In this document: piece after piece, positions 25,670-34,366 of the stretch
How positions within the stretch are numbered: position 1 is the first letter of the stretch
Layout of the letters: every line of letters begins with the position of its first letter
Assembly: GCA_019931105.1 (NCBI GenBank)
Contig: JAIOUW010000002.1
Span: forward strand, 682,001-746,000
Reading direction: 5' to 3'
Source: Flavobacteriaceae bacterium NBU2977
GTDB lineage: Bacteria > Bacteroidota > Bacteroidia > Flavobacteriales > Flavobacteriaceae
DNA length: 64,000 nt
The notes under the pieces: model-generated
What the model was told of the DNA's origin: nothing
Seen by the model: the letters and a program-made list of their open reading frames with translations, nothing else
Databases searched by the model: none
Made by a program: the position numbers and the translations under genes

Positions 25670-27010
25670 ATGTCTATAAATTCCTTAAGCGCAATTTCTC
25701 CGATTGATGGGCGATACAGAGGTAAAACGGATGCATTGGCCCGTTTTTTTTCTGAAGAGGCCCTTATCAAATATCGTGTTCGCATAGAAATCGAGTATTT
25801 CATTGCCCTGTGTGAAATTCCCTTACCCCAGCTTGAAGGTTTCGATGCTTCAAAATTCGAAACACTCAGAAAAATATATGTTGATTTTAGTTCTGAGGAT
25901 GCCCAAAAAATAAAGGATATCGAAAAGGTCACCAATCACGACGTCAAGGCTGTCGAATATTTTATCAAGGATAAATTCGATGCAACGGGACTTAGTGCTT
26001 TTAAAGAATTTATCCATTTCGGATTGACTTCACAAGATATCAACAATACGGCCGTTCCGCTCTCGATAAAGGAAGCCATGAACGATGTTTATGTGCCCCA
26101 ATATTTTGAGATACTTGAAAAATTGGAGGCATTGGTCACAGAGTGGTCAGACGTTTCGATGTTGGCAAGAACGCACGGACAGCCGGCATCACCCACCCGT
26201 TTAGGAAAAGAAATCGATGTTTTCGTGCATCGGCTAAAAGAACAGTTCAATCTTTTGAACGACATACCGAGTGCTGCCAAATTCGGAGGCGCCACAGGAA
26301 ATTACAACGCGCATAAAGTCGCGTACCCCGACATCGATTGGAAAGCCTTCGGCCAAAATTTCGTGCAAAAACTAGGTCTTTACCACTCGTTCCCCACCAC
26401 GCAAATCGAGCATTATGACCACATGGCCGCTCTTTTTGATACCCTGAAACGTATCAATACCATAATCTTGGATTTGGACCGGGATTTTTGGACCTATGTT
26501 TCGATGGATTACTTCAAACAGAAAATCAAGGCGGGCGAGGTAGGGTCTTCGGCAATGCCCCACAAAGTGAACCCGATAGATTTTGAAAATTCGGAGGGTA
26601 ACCTTGGTATTGCAAACGCCCTTTTTGAACATTTATCGGCCAAACTGCCCGTTTCAAGATTACAGCGCGACCTTACCGACAGTACAGTGTTGCGAAATGT
26701 CGGCGTACCCTTCGCACATACCATCTTGGCCTTTCAATCGACATTGAAAGGATTGAACAAACTTTTGATCAACACCGCAAAATTCGAGCAGGATTTGGAG
26801 AATAATTGGGCCGTGGTCGCAGAAGCGATCCAGACAATTTTACGCCGTGAAGGGTATCCCAATCCCTACGAGGCCCTAAAAGGGCTTACGCGTACCAATG
26901 AAAAAATCGATCAAGAATCCATTGCCAAGTTCATAGATACCTTAGAGATTTCAGAAGCGATCAAAACTGAACTAAAAACCATTACCCCGGCCAATTATAC
27001 CGGAATATGA
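25670..27010 (+). CDS. purB: Adenylosuccinate lyase
   Basis: The 446-residue protein has the fumarase/aspartase superfamily signature GSSAMPHKVNPIDFENSEGN near residue 295. It also has the catalytic His region in TSQDINN, and the substrate-contacting ARTHGQPASPTRLGKE. It acts twice in purine synthesis, splitting SAICAR and adenylosuccinate with release of fumarate. The length is normal. A strong terminator follows. Confidence 0.97.
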   Translation: MSINSLSAISPIDGRYRGKTDALARFFSEEALIKYRVRIEIEYFIALCEIPLPQLEGFDASKFETLRKIYVDFSSEDAQKIKDIEKVTNHDVKAVEYFIKDKFDATGLSAFKEFIHFGLTSQDINNTAVPLSIKEAMNDVYVPQYFEILEKLEALVTEWSDVSMLARTHGQPASPTRLGKEIDVFVHRLKEQFNLLNDIPSAAKFGGATGNYNAHKVAYPDIDWKAFGQNFVQKLGLYHSFPTTQIEHYDHMAALFDTLKRINTIILDLDRDFWTYVSMDYFKQKIKAGEVGSSAMPHKVNPIDFENSEGNLGIANALFEHLSAKLPVSRLQRDLTDSTVLRNVGVPFAHTILAFQSTLKGLNKLLINTAKFEQDLENNWAVVAEAIQTILRREGYPNPYEALKGLTRTNEKIDQESIAKFIDTLEISEAIKTELKTITPANYTGI

Positions 27011-27023
27011 CCTTGTAAACAAC

Positions 27024-27054
27024 AAAAAAAAGACCGTTAAAAACGGTCTTTTTT
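27024..27054. terminator. Bidirectional terminator between purB and the MscS gene
   Basis: AAAAAAAGACCGTT and the complementary AACGGTCTTTTTT form a long stem around a three-base loop, with A- and T-runs on both sides. It serves the convergent purB and mscS-type genes. Confidence 0.92.
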
Positions 27055-27074
27055 GTTTGTACACATAACGTAAA

Positions 27075-27899
27075 CTATCCTTTCTTTTGAATTTCGACGG
27101 CATGTGGGTAAGGAATTTCGATTCCGGCCTTATCCAATGCCAGTTTGCACCCTTCGTATGTCGCAAAATATACATCCCAGTAATCTTCAGGCCTGCAAAA
27201 CGGTCGAACGGCAAAATTCACCGAACTATCCGCAAGTTCGGAAACATTTACCGAAGGAGCAGGATCTTTCAAAACTTGAGGATTCGAAGTCAAAACTTCA
27301 AGCAATACCTCTTTCGCTTTTTTGATATCCTCGTCATAACCGATGCCAATGGTCGTATCGACCCTGATTTTTCCTTCCGCCGTATAATTGATGATATTAC
27401 CATTTCCCATGGCGCCGTTCGGCACAATGGCCAGCTTATTCTCGGGCGTAACCAGTTTCGTGGTAAATATCTCGATTTCCTTAACGACACCCAGAACACC
27501 TTGCGCCTCTATAAGGTCGCCAATTTTGTAGGGCTTGAAAATCATAATCAAAACACCGCCGGCAAAATTGGCGAGTGAGCCTTGCAAGGCTAGGCCAATG
27601 GCCAAACCAGCGGCAGCGATTACAGCTGCAAAAGTCGTTACATCTACACCTAAGGTAGAAATAACGATAATTATCAAAAGAACCTTCAAGGCCCATGAGG
27701 CCAGATTCAACAGAAACTTTTGAAGTGATTCTTCATAGGTTCCCTTGGCCATCATTTTTCTTGCCGCACCGATGATCTTCCCAATAACCCAAGAACCGAT
27801 AATATAAATCAGAATGGCGCCCAAGACCTTGGGGCCATATTCAGCTACAAAGTCAATTCCCTTGTCCATCCATAATTGTGCATCTTCCATAATTGTCAT
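27075..27899 (-). CDS. Small-conductance mechanosensitive channel (MscS family)
   Basis: The 274-residue protein has three membrane segments (about 22-45, 65-85 and 90-118). The glycine/alanine-rich pore helix is GLALQGSLANFAGGVLIMIF, and the cytoplasmic beta and alpha/beta domains follow (KIGDLIEAQGVLGVVKEIEIFTTKL, VPNGAMGNGNIINYT). It matches the MscS core of E. coli in size and releases solutes on osmotic downshock. The start may be the ATG at 27899 or at 27890. Confidence 0.95.
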   Translation of the reverse strand: MTIMEDAQLWMDKGIDFVAEYGPKVLGAILIYIIGSWVIGKIIGAARKMMAKGTYEESLQKFLLNLASWALKVLLIIIVISTLGVDVTTFAAVIAAAGLAIGLALQGSLANFAGGVLIMIFKPYKIGDLIEAQGVLGVVKEIEIFTTKLVTPENKLAIVPNGAMGNGNIINYTAEGKIRVDTTIGIGYDEDIKKAKEVLLEVLTSNPQVLKDPAPSVNVSELADSSVNFAVRPFCRPEDYWDVYFATYEGCKLALDKAGIEIPYPHAVEIQKKG

Positions 27900-27988
27900 G
27901 TTTTTGATTTAGTGTAAATGTTTATAGTTGGGCGAATATAATGATTGCTGTTCAAAAATTAAAGAGGAATATTACGTCCGTTTTTGCA

Positions 27989-28025
27989 CAAAAAAAATCC
28001 TGCTCCGTAATATTCGGAGCAGGAT
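27989..28025 (-). terminator. Terminator of the ECF-DUF4252 operon
   Basis: On the minus strand ATCCTGCTCCG (28025-28015) pairs perfectly with CGGAGCAGGAT (28007-27997), followed by a U-tract from the A-run at 27990-27996. It lies 26 bases after the stop of the last DUF4252 gene. Confidence 0.92.
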
Positions 28026-28051
28026 CTAGAATAGCTTTTGATACTTGAATT

Positions 28052-28591
28052 CTAACTTTGGAAGAGCTTTCCAAGATTTTTTAGGCCTTCTCCATCATAA
28101 TCCGATTTTTCAATGGCCTGCAGCAACTGCACCATATGCGCAGGATTCATGTCGTTACCAAGCACCCTGATCAATGCAAAACCTTTTTCATCACTGTCAC
28201 CATAAATAATGACCTCGTCAATGGCATCTTCGCTGCCCAAGTATTTGATAGTGGCTTTGCCGTAACTGGTGTTCATCTTCATCAACTCGATAAACTTGTT
28301 ATCTGAAAGTATTGCCTTTACATTTGCCTTCTCGGTTTTATAGTCCGCGCCGTTATCAGCGGTCTTTTTGAACGCCAAGATGTTGAGTTTCTTCAACGAT
28401 CCGAGCGCTTCTCTTTGCGTCTCGGTCAAATCGGCATTTTCTAGATTCAACACGCTGGTTGGCACATCGAACATCAAGAAATTCGGATTTTCGGTGTTAT
28501 CGATATAGTACTCCTGCAGACTCTGGGTCGATGAACAGGCTGCGAACATTACTAAAATGCCCACATATAGAAATGATTTAATCGTTCTCAT
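28052..28591 (-). CDS. DUF4252 lipoprotein
   Basis: The 179-residue product starts MRTIKSFLYVGILVMFAAC, a lipoprotein signal with Cys19. A DUF4252-type domain follows, with LNILAFKK, SYGKATIKYLGS and a C-terminal LLQAIEKSDYDGEGL. The frame is open eight codons upstream to 28615, but the internal ATG at 28591 places the signal peptide properly. It is the last and most divergent of three DUF4252 genes in the sigma-factor operon. DUF4252 function is unknown. Confidence 0.85.
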   Translation of the reverse strand: MRTIKSFLYVGILVMFAACSSTQSLQEYYIDNTENPNFLMFDVPTSVLNLENADLTETQREALGSLKKLNILAFKKTADNGADYKTEKANVKAILSDNKFIELMKMNTSYGKATIKYLGSEDAIDEVIIYGDSDEKGFALIRVLGNDMNPAHMVQLLQAIEKSDYDGEGLKNLGKLFQS

Positions 28592-28654
28592 GATACGCTT
28601 TTTTAATTCCATCAAAACGAAAAATCCGTTTTGAACATGAAGTTAATCAATTTA

Positions 28655-29200
28655 TTAGTCCCCCTTTTTGCCGGCACGGTTCAATTCATGGGGTAAATCC
28701 ATTTTTTTGGTCAATGACCCTATTTTGTTCAAATCAATGTCACCGGTCAATGATACCAATACACTTTCGAACTTTCTGCCATTGATACCAATATCGTTGT
28801 CTTTTATTCCTGACACGAACATCAGCAACTCGCTGACATGGTCTTCATCGCTACCCGACTTGATATAGAATTTGATATTGGCATCTTTGTCTTTTACGCG
28901 CATCAATTCTTCCATTGAGGAGGATCTGAGATATTTCTTTACCGTGGCGCCCATATCTTGTGAAACATCCTCATTTTGAGTTATGAAAACTTTGATTCCA
29001 TTCAAACTGTGGGCAATATCCTTAAAATCTTGTGCGTCTTGGTCATCGTCATCAAGAGCGGCCAAACTACCGGCCAGTCTGATCATGCTCGAATTGATGG
29101 TCACCGAGGCAACATCGTTCATGTCTGCAAACTTATCGAAGATAGATTGCGAAAAACCGAATATCGGTACTAGGGCAAGAATTACTACTAATTTTTTCAT
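28655..29200 (-). CDS. DUF4252 exported protein (paralogue 2)
   Basis: The 181-residue protein has a signal peptide (MKKLVVILALVPIFGFSQ), then SIFDKFADMNDV and the shared block EELMRVKDKDANIKFYIK, HVSELLMFVSG, FESVLVSLTGDIDLNKIGSLTKKM. It is closely similar over its whole length to the next gene upstream, so the two arose by tandem duplication. The frame runs 20 codons further upstream to 29260; the ATG at 29200 matches the paralogue's start and signal peptide. Confidence 0.88.
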   Translation of the reverse strand: MKKLVVILALVPIFGFSQSIFDKFADMNDVASVTINSSMIRLAGSLAALDDDDQDAQDFKDIAHSLNGIKVFITQNEDVSQDMGATVKKYLRSSSMEELMRVKDKDANIKFYIKSGSDEDHVSELLMFVSGIKDNDIGINGRKFESVLVSLTGDIDLNKIGSLTKKMDLPHELNRAGKKGD

Positions 29201-29239
29201 GATTGTCATTTTTTGATTGATGAATTTTGATAGTTGCAA

Positions 29240-29270
29240 TAGGTATTCGGTCTTCTTCACCGAATACCTA
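29240..29270 (-). other. Intercistronic hairpin between DUF4252 paralogues
   Basis: TAGGTATTCGGT at 29240-29251 pairs perfectly over 12 bases with ACCGAATACCTA at 29259-29270 around a CTTCTTC loop. No U-tract follows on the minus strand, so it is not a standard terminator. It may stabilise or process the operon mRNA, or set the ratio of the genes. Confidence 0.75.
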
Positions 29271-29296
29271 CTGCGAAAGCATTTGTGTGTTCAATT

Positions 29297-29842
29297 TTAA
29301 TTTCCGGCTTTGTTCAACTCTTCGGGAAGGTTCATTTTCTTCGTCAACGAGCTTATTTTGTTCAAATCGATATTACCGGTCAAAGAGAGCAGTACGGTCT
29401 CAAATTTTCTGCCGTTTACATCGACATCGACACCTGAATCTTTTAACCCGGTAACGAACATCAAGAGTTCGCTCACGTGGTCAGAATCTTTGCCCTCTCG
29501 AATATAGAACTTCACATTGGTGTCTTTGTCCTTGACACGCATCAGTTCTTCAAGCTTGGCCGATCTTAGGTAACTGTCGACCGAAGATTTCATATCGGCC
29601 GATATCGCCTTATCTTCTGTGATGAATACCTTTAAGTTGTTCAGGCTTTGGGCGATATCCATAAAATCTTTGGCCTCGGGGTCATCGACCTCTACATCGA
29701 TCTTGCTCAATAGGTTGAACATACTTTTATTTACCACTACGGCGCTTACATTGTCCAAATCTTCATATTTATCGAATAAAGATTGTGAAAACCCTGTCAG
29801 TGGCAAGATTGCCATTACTGTTATGATAAGTATCTTTTTCAT
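29297..29842 (-). CDS. DUF4252 exported protein (paralogue 1)
   Basis: The 181-residue protein has a signal peptide (MKKILIITVMAILPLTGFSQ) and the same core as the gene downstream: LEELMRVKDKDTNVKFYI, HVSELLMFVTGL, FETVLLSLTGNIDLNKI. It starts 11 bases after the stop of the membrane-anchored partner gene, placing it firmly in the ECF sigma operon. It is probably periplasmic; function unknown. Confidence 0.88.
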   Translation of the reverse strand: MKKILIITVMAILPLTGFSQSLFDKYEDLDNVSAVVVNKSMFNLLSKIDVEVDDPEAKDFMDIAQSLNNLKVFITEDKAISADMKSSVDSYLRSAKLEELMRVKDKDTNVKFYIREGKDSDHVSELLMFVTGLKDSGVDVDVNGRKFETVLLSLTGNIDLNKISSLTKKMNLPEELNKAGN

Positions 29843-29853
29843 TGTTTTTGATT

Positions 29854-30288
29854 TTAATCGTTACTGTAAATTTTTTGCTTTGTTTCTTCAAATTGGTTCA
29901 AATAAGCCACTTTTTCAGTGCCTCGTTCAAAATTTTCGGCCAAAAGGCTCAATGCCTTTTTAGTTTCATTGTAGGCCAAAAGAGCCTTTTCTCGTTCCTC
30001 AAGTTGTTGTTGTCGGTAATCATTGCCAAAGTAAATGCCTACCATAAGAACTGCCACTGCCGCAACGGAAAGCCACTTCGTATAATTTCTTCTAGGTTTT
30101 AGTGCAACCTGCTTTGTGTACCGTTCTTTTTTAGCGTTCGAAAAATACTGAAACATAGGGGCGTACTGCTCTAGATGTGTTGCTACACTTTCTTGCGCAA
30201 AGTAAGCCCGTAAGGTTTCTTCCTCGGCGACCGTTGCGGTAGCCTCAAAATACTTTTCCAACAATTTTTCAATGTTATCCGATTCCAT
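29854..30288 (-). CDS. Putative anti-sigma factor or membrane-anchored partner of the ECF sigma
   Basis: The 144-residue protein has a cytoplasmic N-terminal helical region (EKLLEKYFEATATVAEEETLRAYFAQESV), one membrane segment (about 71-87, KWLSVAAVAVLMVGIYFG) and a helical C-terminal tail. Its start overlaps the end of the sigma gene by 14 bases, the classic arrangement of sigma and anti-sigma. The N-terminal pattern resembles the short helical segment found before the membrane helix in Bacteroidota anti-sigma-like proteins, but it lacks a zinc-finger HxxxCxxC motif. The anti-sigma role is inferred from position and topology. Confidence 0.7.
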   Translation of the reverse strand: MESDNIEKLLEKYFEATATVAEEETLRAYFAQESVATHLEQYAPMFQYFSNAKKERYTKQVALKPRRNYTKWLSVAAVAVLMVGIYFGNDYRQQQLEEREKALLAYNETKKALSLLAENFERGTEKVAYLNQFEETKQKIYSND

Positions 30289-30784
30289 AACTATGTTTTT
30301 GCATTAATTTTTCCCGTACTGTTTTCCGTGCCCGGGAAAGTGCGACACGTATTGCTGTAGGTTTCATATCTAAAAGTGCGCCGATCTCGTCAAAATCATA
30401 TTCCTCGACATCTCTCAATTGCAGTACCATTTTCTGTTGCTCGGGCAACTCCTCCATTATTTTCTCTACCCAACCGATACTATCCTTTGCCTCTACCTGT
30501 TGCTGCAACGAACTATTGCCATCACCATAATTACTGTGCACCAATGTCAGGTTTCCTGCCTGTTTCGATTTTAACCTGTCGAGGCAAAAATTCTTTGTCA
30601 TGGTCATGGCAAAGGCCTCAACGTTATTATAACCTTCCATCGCCTTGTTCTTCGACCATAGTTTGAGCAGAATTTCCTGTGTGGCATCTTCAGCTTCTTC
30701 CGTTGAAACCAAAAGACGTTTGGCCAATCTGTACAGCTTATCCTTAAAAGGCATTACCACGTTTAAAAAATCAGTCTGATTCAT
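30275..30784 (-). CDS. RNA polymerase ECF-type sigma factor
   Basis: The 169-residue protein has sigma region 2 (DKLYRLAKRLLVSTEEAEDATQEILLKLW) and region 4 (LPEQQKMVLQLRDVEEYDFDEIGALLDMKPTAIRVALSRARKTVREKL). There is no region 3 or 1. It directs RNA polymerase to a small regulon, including probably its own operon through the promoter at 30833-30858. It leads a five-gene operon with the membrane partner and three DUF4252 genes, pointing to an envelope-linked signal. Confidence 0.95.
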   Translation of the reverse strand: MNQTDFLNVVMPFKDKLYRLAKRLLVSTEEAEDATQEILLKLWSKNKAMEGYNNVEAFAMTMTKNFCLDRLKSKQAGNLTLVHSNYGDGNSSLQQQVEAKDSIGWVEKIMEELPEQQKMVLQLRDVEEYDFDEIGALLDMKPTAIRVALSRARKTVREKLMQKHSYGIG

Positions 30785-30832
30785 TTTTGGTCGGGTTGTT
30801 CGTAAACCATTATTGGTCGTTTACATAAGGAA

Positions 30833-30858
30833 GACGATATACGACGAATTTTGTTACA
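30833..30858 (-). promoter_or_regulatory. Predicted ECF-dependent autoregulatory promoter
   Basis: Read on the minus strand, TGTAAC at 30858-30853 is followed by a 16-base spacer and CGTC at 30836-30833. The AAC-type -35 and CGTC -10 are typical of ECF sigma promoters, and the site lies about 50 bases before the sigma gene's ATG. Confidence 0.65.
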
Positions 30859-30868
30859 AAAAATTTTT

Positions 30869-30988
30869 TTATCGTAGATATGTAAGTAAATTGTTCGACC
30901 ATAAATTAAAGAGAACGCTATGGATAACAAGGAAAAGTGATCTTTTATTTTAAGTTTTGCTTTTTCGTCAAGTAACGTTCTACGATAA
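30869..30988. repeat. Ten-base inverted repeat flanking 100 bases upstream of the first S41 gene
   Basis: TTATCGTAGA at 30869-30878 is the exact reverse complement of TCTACGATAA at 30979-30988. The second copy ends 12 bases before the S41 start at 31001. They could be two operator half-sites or a long-range stem in the leader; no known regulator is identified. Confidence 0.5.
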
Positions 30989-31000
30989 TAAAAATGAATT

Positions 31001-32560
31001 ATGAAAAAGTTGATACTATTAATGCTGGCACTCGGTATTGTTCAAACCGGGTGCAAGAAAAACGATGACGTAGTACCTACGAAAGAAGGGGAAGCCGTTG
31101 AAACTCCGAAAGAAGAAGAACAGGTAGAAGAACCACAGGAAGAGGTCAACGTGGTCGTACAGAACTTCATGTGGCAAACGATGAACCTGTACTACCTATG
31201 GCAGGCCGAGGTGCCAAATTTGGCAGATTCTGTATTTCCGACTTCAGATGCCGAAGAAGCGGCCTATGTGGAGTTTTTGTCCTCTGAGCCAAATCCCGGC
31301 GCCTTTTTTGAGAACAAACTACTTTTCAGTGAGGACAGGTTTAGCGGTTATAGCGAAAACTATAAGGATTTGACCAATTTTCTTGCAGGTGTTTCCAAAA
31401 GCAACGGACTCGAGTTCGGGCTTTCTTTATATGGCTCTGGAGAGGACGTGCTGGGCTTTGTATACTACATTGTCGAAGGATCCGATGCTTCAACAAAAGA
31501 CATTAAAAGAGGTGACATTTTTGTTGGAGTGAACGGTACCTCCTTGAACTTGAACAATTATCGCGACCTACTTTTCGGCGATTCGGACACCTATACGCTC
31601 AATATGGTCGATATAGTCGATAATACACTTGTGCCAAACGGAAAAGAGGTTACCCTGACCAAAGAAGAAGGGCTGGTCGAAAATCCGATACTGGTAACGA
31701 ATATCATTGAACAGGGTGCCCAAAAAATAGGTTACGTCATGTACAATCAATTTGTCGGGGGGTCAGGTGAGCAACTCAACGACGTCTTTGCCGAATTCAA
31801 AGCACAGAACATCACTGATTTAATATTGGATTTACGCTATAATCTAGGTGGTTCTGGCTATACCGCCGCATTATTGGCCAGTCTCGTTTATGACGCCGAC
31901 GAGACTAAAATTTTCTATAAGGATAAGTACAACGCCAAGATCGAGGCACAATTGGAGCCTGACGATTTCTTGAATTATTTTCTGTCGACAACCGGAACCG
32001 TCCATGGCAATTCAAGCATGCCGCTAAACAATCTTAACCTAAACAAGGTTTATGTTTTGGCGACCGACAATACCGCATCGGCAAGCGAATTGGTCATGGT
32101 CGGTTTAGAACCCTATATCGATGTGGTACATATAGGTACCACCACGGTAGGTAAGAACCAAGGATCTAACACCTTTGTCGATGACCCTGAAAATGGCAAT
32201 TTTTATTCCCCTGATCGCGAAAGTGAAATCAATCCTGATAACCAATGGGCAATACAACCCATTATCGTGACCGCTGAAAATGCCGATGGATTTTCAGATT
32301 ACTCCAACGGACTAATACCTGATATAGAATTTCAAGAAGATATAACGAACCTTGGCGTGTTGGGAGACCCCAATGAACCTATGTTGGCAAGAGCGTTGGC
32401 CGAAATCAATGGTTCAAGTACCAAAAGAGAATTTGAGGTACTTATGCCGGTAAACCTGGTTTCGGGTTCCAAACTTTCGAACCCCTTGGCCAGCAAACTC
32501 GTTATCAACAAGACTCCTGAAGCCCTAAAAGAAAGTATTAAATCGGGAATAAAAGAATAA
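31001..32560 (+). CDS. S41 family peptidase lipoprotein (copy 1)
   Basis: The 519-residue protein has a lipoprotein signal (LALGIVQTGC, Cys18) and a Glu-rich linker. An S41 N-terminal region follows (VVVQNFMWQTMNLYYLWQ), then a PDZ-like segment (GDIFVGVNGTSLN) and the protease core (LILDLRYNLGGSGYTAALLAS). The catalytic serine is Ser360 in TASASE, with Lys385 exactly 25 residues later in VGKNQGS, as in other C-terminal processing peptidases. It should act in the periplasm or at the cell surface. The next S41 gene is a clear paralogue 281 bases downstream. Confidence 0.92.
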   Translation: MKKLILLMLALGIVQTGCKKNDDVVPTKEGEAVETPKEEEQVEEPQEEVNVVVQNFMWQTMNLYYLWQAEVPNLADSVFPTSDAEEAAYVEFLSSEPNPGAFFENKLLFSEDRFSGYSENYKDLTNFLAGVSKSNGLEFGLSLYGSGEDVLGFVYYIVEGSDASTKDIKRGDIFVGVNGTSLNLNNYRDLLFGDSDTYTLNMVDIVDNTLVPNGKEVTLTKEEGLVENPILVTNIIEQGAQKIGYVMYNQFVGGSGEQLNDVFAEFKAQNITDLILDLRYNLGGSGYTAALLASLVYDADETKIFYKDKYNAKIEAQLEPDDFLNYFLSTTGTVHGNSSMPLNNLNLNKVYVLATDNTASASELVMVGLEPYIDVVHIGTTTVGKNQGSNTFVDDPENGNFYSPDRESEINPDNQWAIQPIIVTAENADGFSDYSNGLIPDIEFQEDITNLGVLGDPNEPMLARALAEINGSSTKREFEVLMPVNLVSGSKLSNPLASKLVINKTPEALKESIKSGIKE

Positions 32561-32841
32561 TCGGCAAAGACTAGTGTTACTCCATATGACCTTTCTTTGT
32601 TGTCATTTGTAATGTCTTGTGATAACGTAACGACTATTTGACCGAAATCAATGCTTAGATACACGGGCATTCGAACAATATCTTTTTTTTACGTAAGGTA
32701 AATTTTGAACAACCATAGAATAAATATTTACGTAAGTACGTTTATATATTTTAAATGATGACACCCCAAATCTTTATCTTTCTTACGTTGGAATGATAAT
32801 TGATTACGTGTTTCCTAAAAAAGAAAGTTTAAAAGACAGCT
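32561..32841 (+). promoter_or_regulatory. Intergenic region between the two S41 genes with repeated TTACGT motifs
   Basis: The 281-base gap holds no gene. It contains several TTACGT elements (near 32689, 32729, 32786 and 32803). I see no clear -7 box or terminator. The second gene probably has its own promoter here, with these motifs as possible regulator sites. Confidence 0.35.
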
Positions 32842-34323
32842 ATGAAAAAACATCTAAAGATTTTGAATTTGAGAAAGTTTTTCTTTCTGTTCCTCGCCTC
32901 GGGAATCATACTTACCGCATGTAAAAAGGATGATGACAATATTCCCGATGGGCCGAACGCCAATCTCACTGTACAAGATTTCATGTGGCGGGCGATGAAC
33001 CTGTGGTACTTTTGGCAGGCCGATGTTGAAAATTTGGACGACTCGGTGAAAACCAACGCTTCTTCATATGAGGAATTCTTGGCTACCGAAAACGACCCGG
33101 GAGAATTCTTTGACAACCAATTGTTGTTCAATGAGGATCGTTTCAGTTTTTATTCCGAAGACTACAAAGAGCTTACACAGGCCCTCTCAGGAATCTCAAA
33201 AAGCAATGGTCTCGAATTCGGTCTGGTGCGTTTTCAAGGAAGCGATGACATTTTTGGCTATGTTCGCTATATTGTACCCGGTTCAGATGCGGCGACCAAG
33301 AATATAGCACGTGGCGATCTTTTTACGGGGGTCAACGGTCAAACTTTGAACATTGATAACTATACGGATCTATTGTTCGGTGATGCCGACACCTACACCC
33401 TCAATATGGCCGATATTGCAAATAATACTGTTACGCCCAATGACGAGGAGGTGACGCTCACCAAACAACCGAACCTAGCTGAAAATCCTGTTTTTCTTTC
33501 AAAGTCCTTTGATATCAATGGTGAAAAAATCGGCTATCTGGTGTACAATGGTTTTACCAACGAATATGACGAAGATCTGAACAATGCGTTCGGTGACCTG
33601 AAAGCCGCCGGGGTAAACCATTTGGTGCTCGACCTGCGATATAACCCTGGGGGTTCGGTAAATACCGCCAGATTATTGGCCAGTATGATCTATGGTACGA
33701 ATACCAGTAACCTTTTCTTGAGACAACGTTGGAACGCCAAGGTGCAGTCACAATTGAACAAAGAACAATTGGAAGATTATTTCAGTGATAAGACAGGTGA
33801 TGGCTCGACCATAAACACCCTTAATCTCGATAAAGTCTATATTTTGGCAACAGGCAGTACCGCTTCGGCAAGCGAATTGGTCATCAACGGACTAACCCCT
33901 TACATGGATGTTGTTCATATCGGGGAGGCGACACGGGGCAAAAATGAATTTTCGATTACCATGGTAGACGACCCCGAAGGCAGTTTTATATTCAATCCGG
34001 ATAGGGAGAACGAGATAAATTCCAACAACCAATGGGCCATTCAGCCCTTGGTAGGAAGAAATGAAAATGCCGATGGTTTTTCCGATTATACCGAAGGTCT
34101 GGTACCTGATATTGAATTACAGGAAGATTTGGCCGATCTTGGCATCTTGGGCGATCAAAACGAACCCTTTCTTGCAAGGGCCATTCAAGAAATAACGGGA
34201 GCCTCTGGTAAAAGGGATTTCTCGGTACGTGTGCCGGCCGAAGTAATGACCAGTTCTAAAATGTTCGGTCCGATAAAAGACAATATGGTCTTGGACAAAC
34301 CTTTGGACCTTAAATTCCAATAA
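32842..34323 (+). CDS. S41 family peptidase lipoprotein (copy 2)
   Basis: The 493-residue paralogue of the preceding gene has a lipoprotein signal (LASGIILTAC) with an N-terminal extension of charged residues. It shares FMWRAMNLWYFWQADV, a PDZ-like GDLFTGVNGQTLN and LVLDLRYNPGGSVNTARLLAS. The catalytic pair is Ser342 in TASASE and Lys367 in RGKNEFS. The Glu-rich linker of copy 1 is shorter here. A strong bidirectional terminator follows. Confidence 0.92.
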   Translation: MKKHLKILNLRKFFFLFLASGIILTACKKDDDNIPDGPNANLTVQDFMWRAMNLWYFWQADVENLDDSVKTNASSYEEFLATENDPGEFFDNQLLFNEDRFSFYSEDYKELTQALSGISKSNGLEFGLVRFQGSDDIFGYVRYIVPGSDAATKNIARGDLFTGVNGQTLNIDNYTDLLFGDADTYTLNMADIANNTVTPNDEEVTLTKQPNLAENPVFLSKSFDINGEKIGYLVYNGFTNEYDEDLNNAFGDLKAAGVNHLVLDLRYNPGGSVNTARLLASMIYGTNTSNLFLRQRWNAKVQSQLNKEQLEDYFSDKTGDGSTINTLNLDKVYILATGSTASASELVINGLTPYMDVVHIGEATRGKNEFSITMVDDPEGSFIFNPDRENEINSNNQWAIQPLVGRNENADGFSDYTEGLVPDIELQEDLADLGILGDQNEPFLARAIQEITGASGKRDFSVRVPAEVMTSSKMFGPIKDNMVLDKPLDLKFQ

Positions 34324-34366
34324 AAAAAAGAGCCCCAACAAACAATGATTGTTGGGGCTCTCTCTT
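34322..34366. terminator. Bidirectional terminator between S41 copy 2 and the TonB receptor
   Basis: GAGCCCCAACAA at 34330-34341 pairs perfectly with TTGTTGGGGCTC at 34349-34360. The A-run at 34322-34329 gives an eight-U tract on the minus strand; the plus side has a weaker TCTCTTTT tract. Confidence 0.92.

Noticed and set aside
29240-29270. Hairpin as a rho-independent terminator
   Set aside because: No U-tract follows and a co-directional paralogue continues; kept as an intercistronic hairpin instead.
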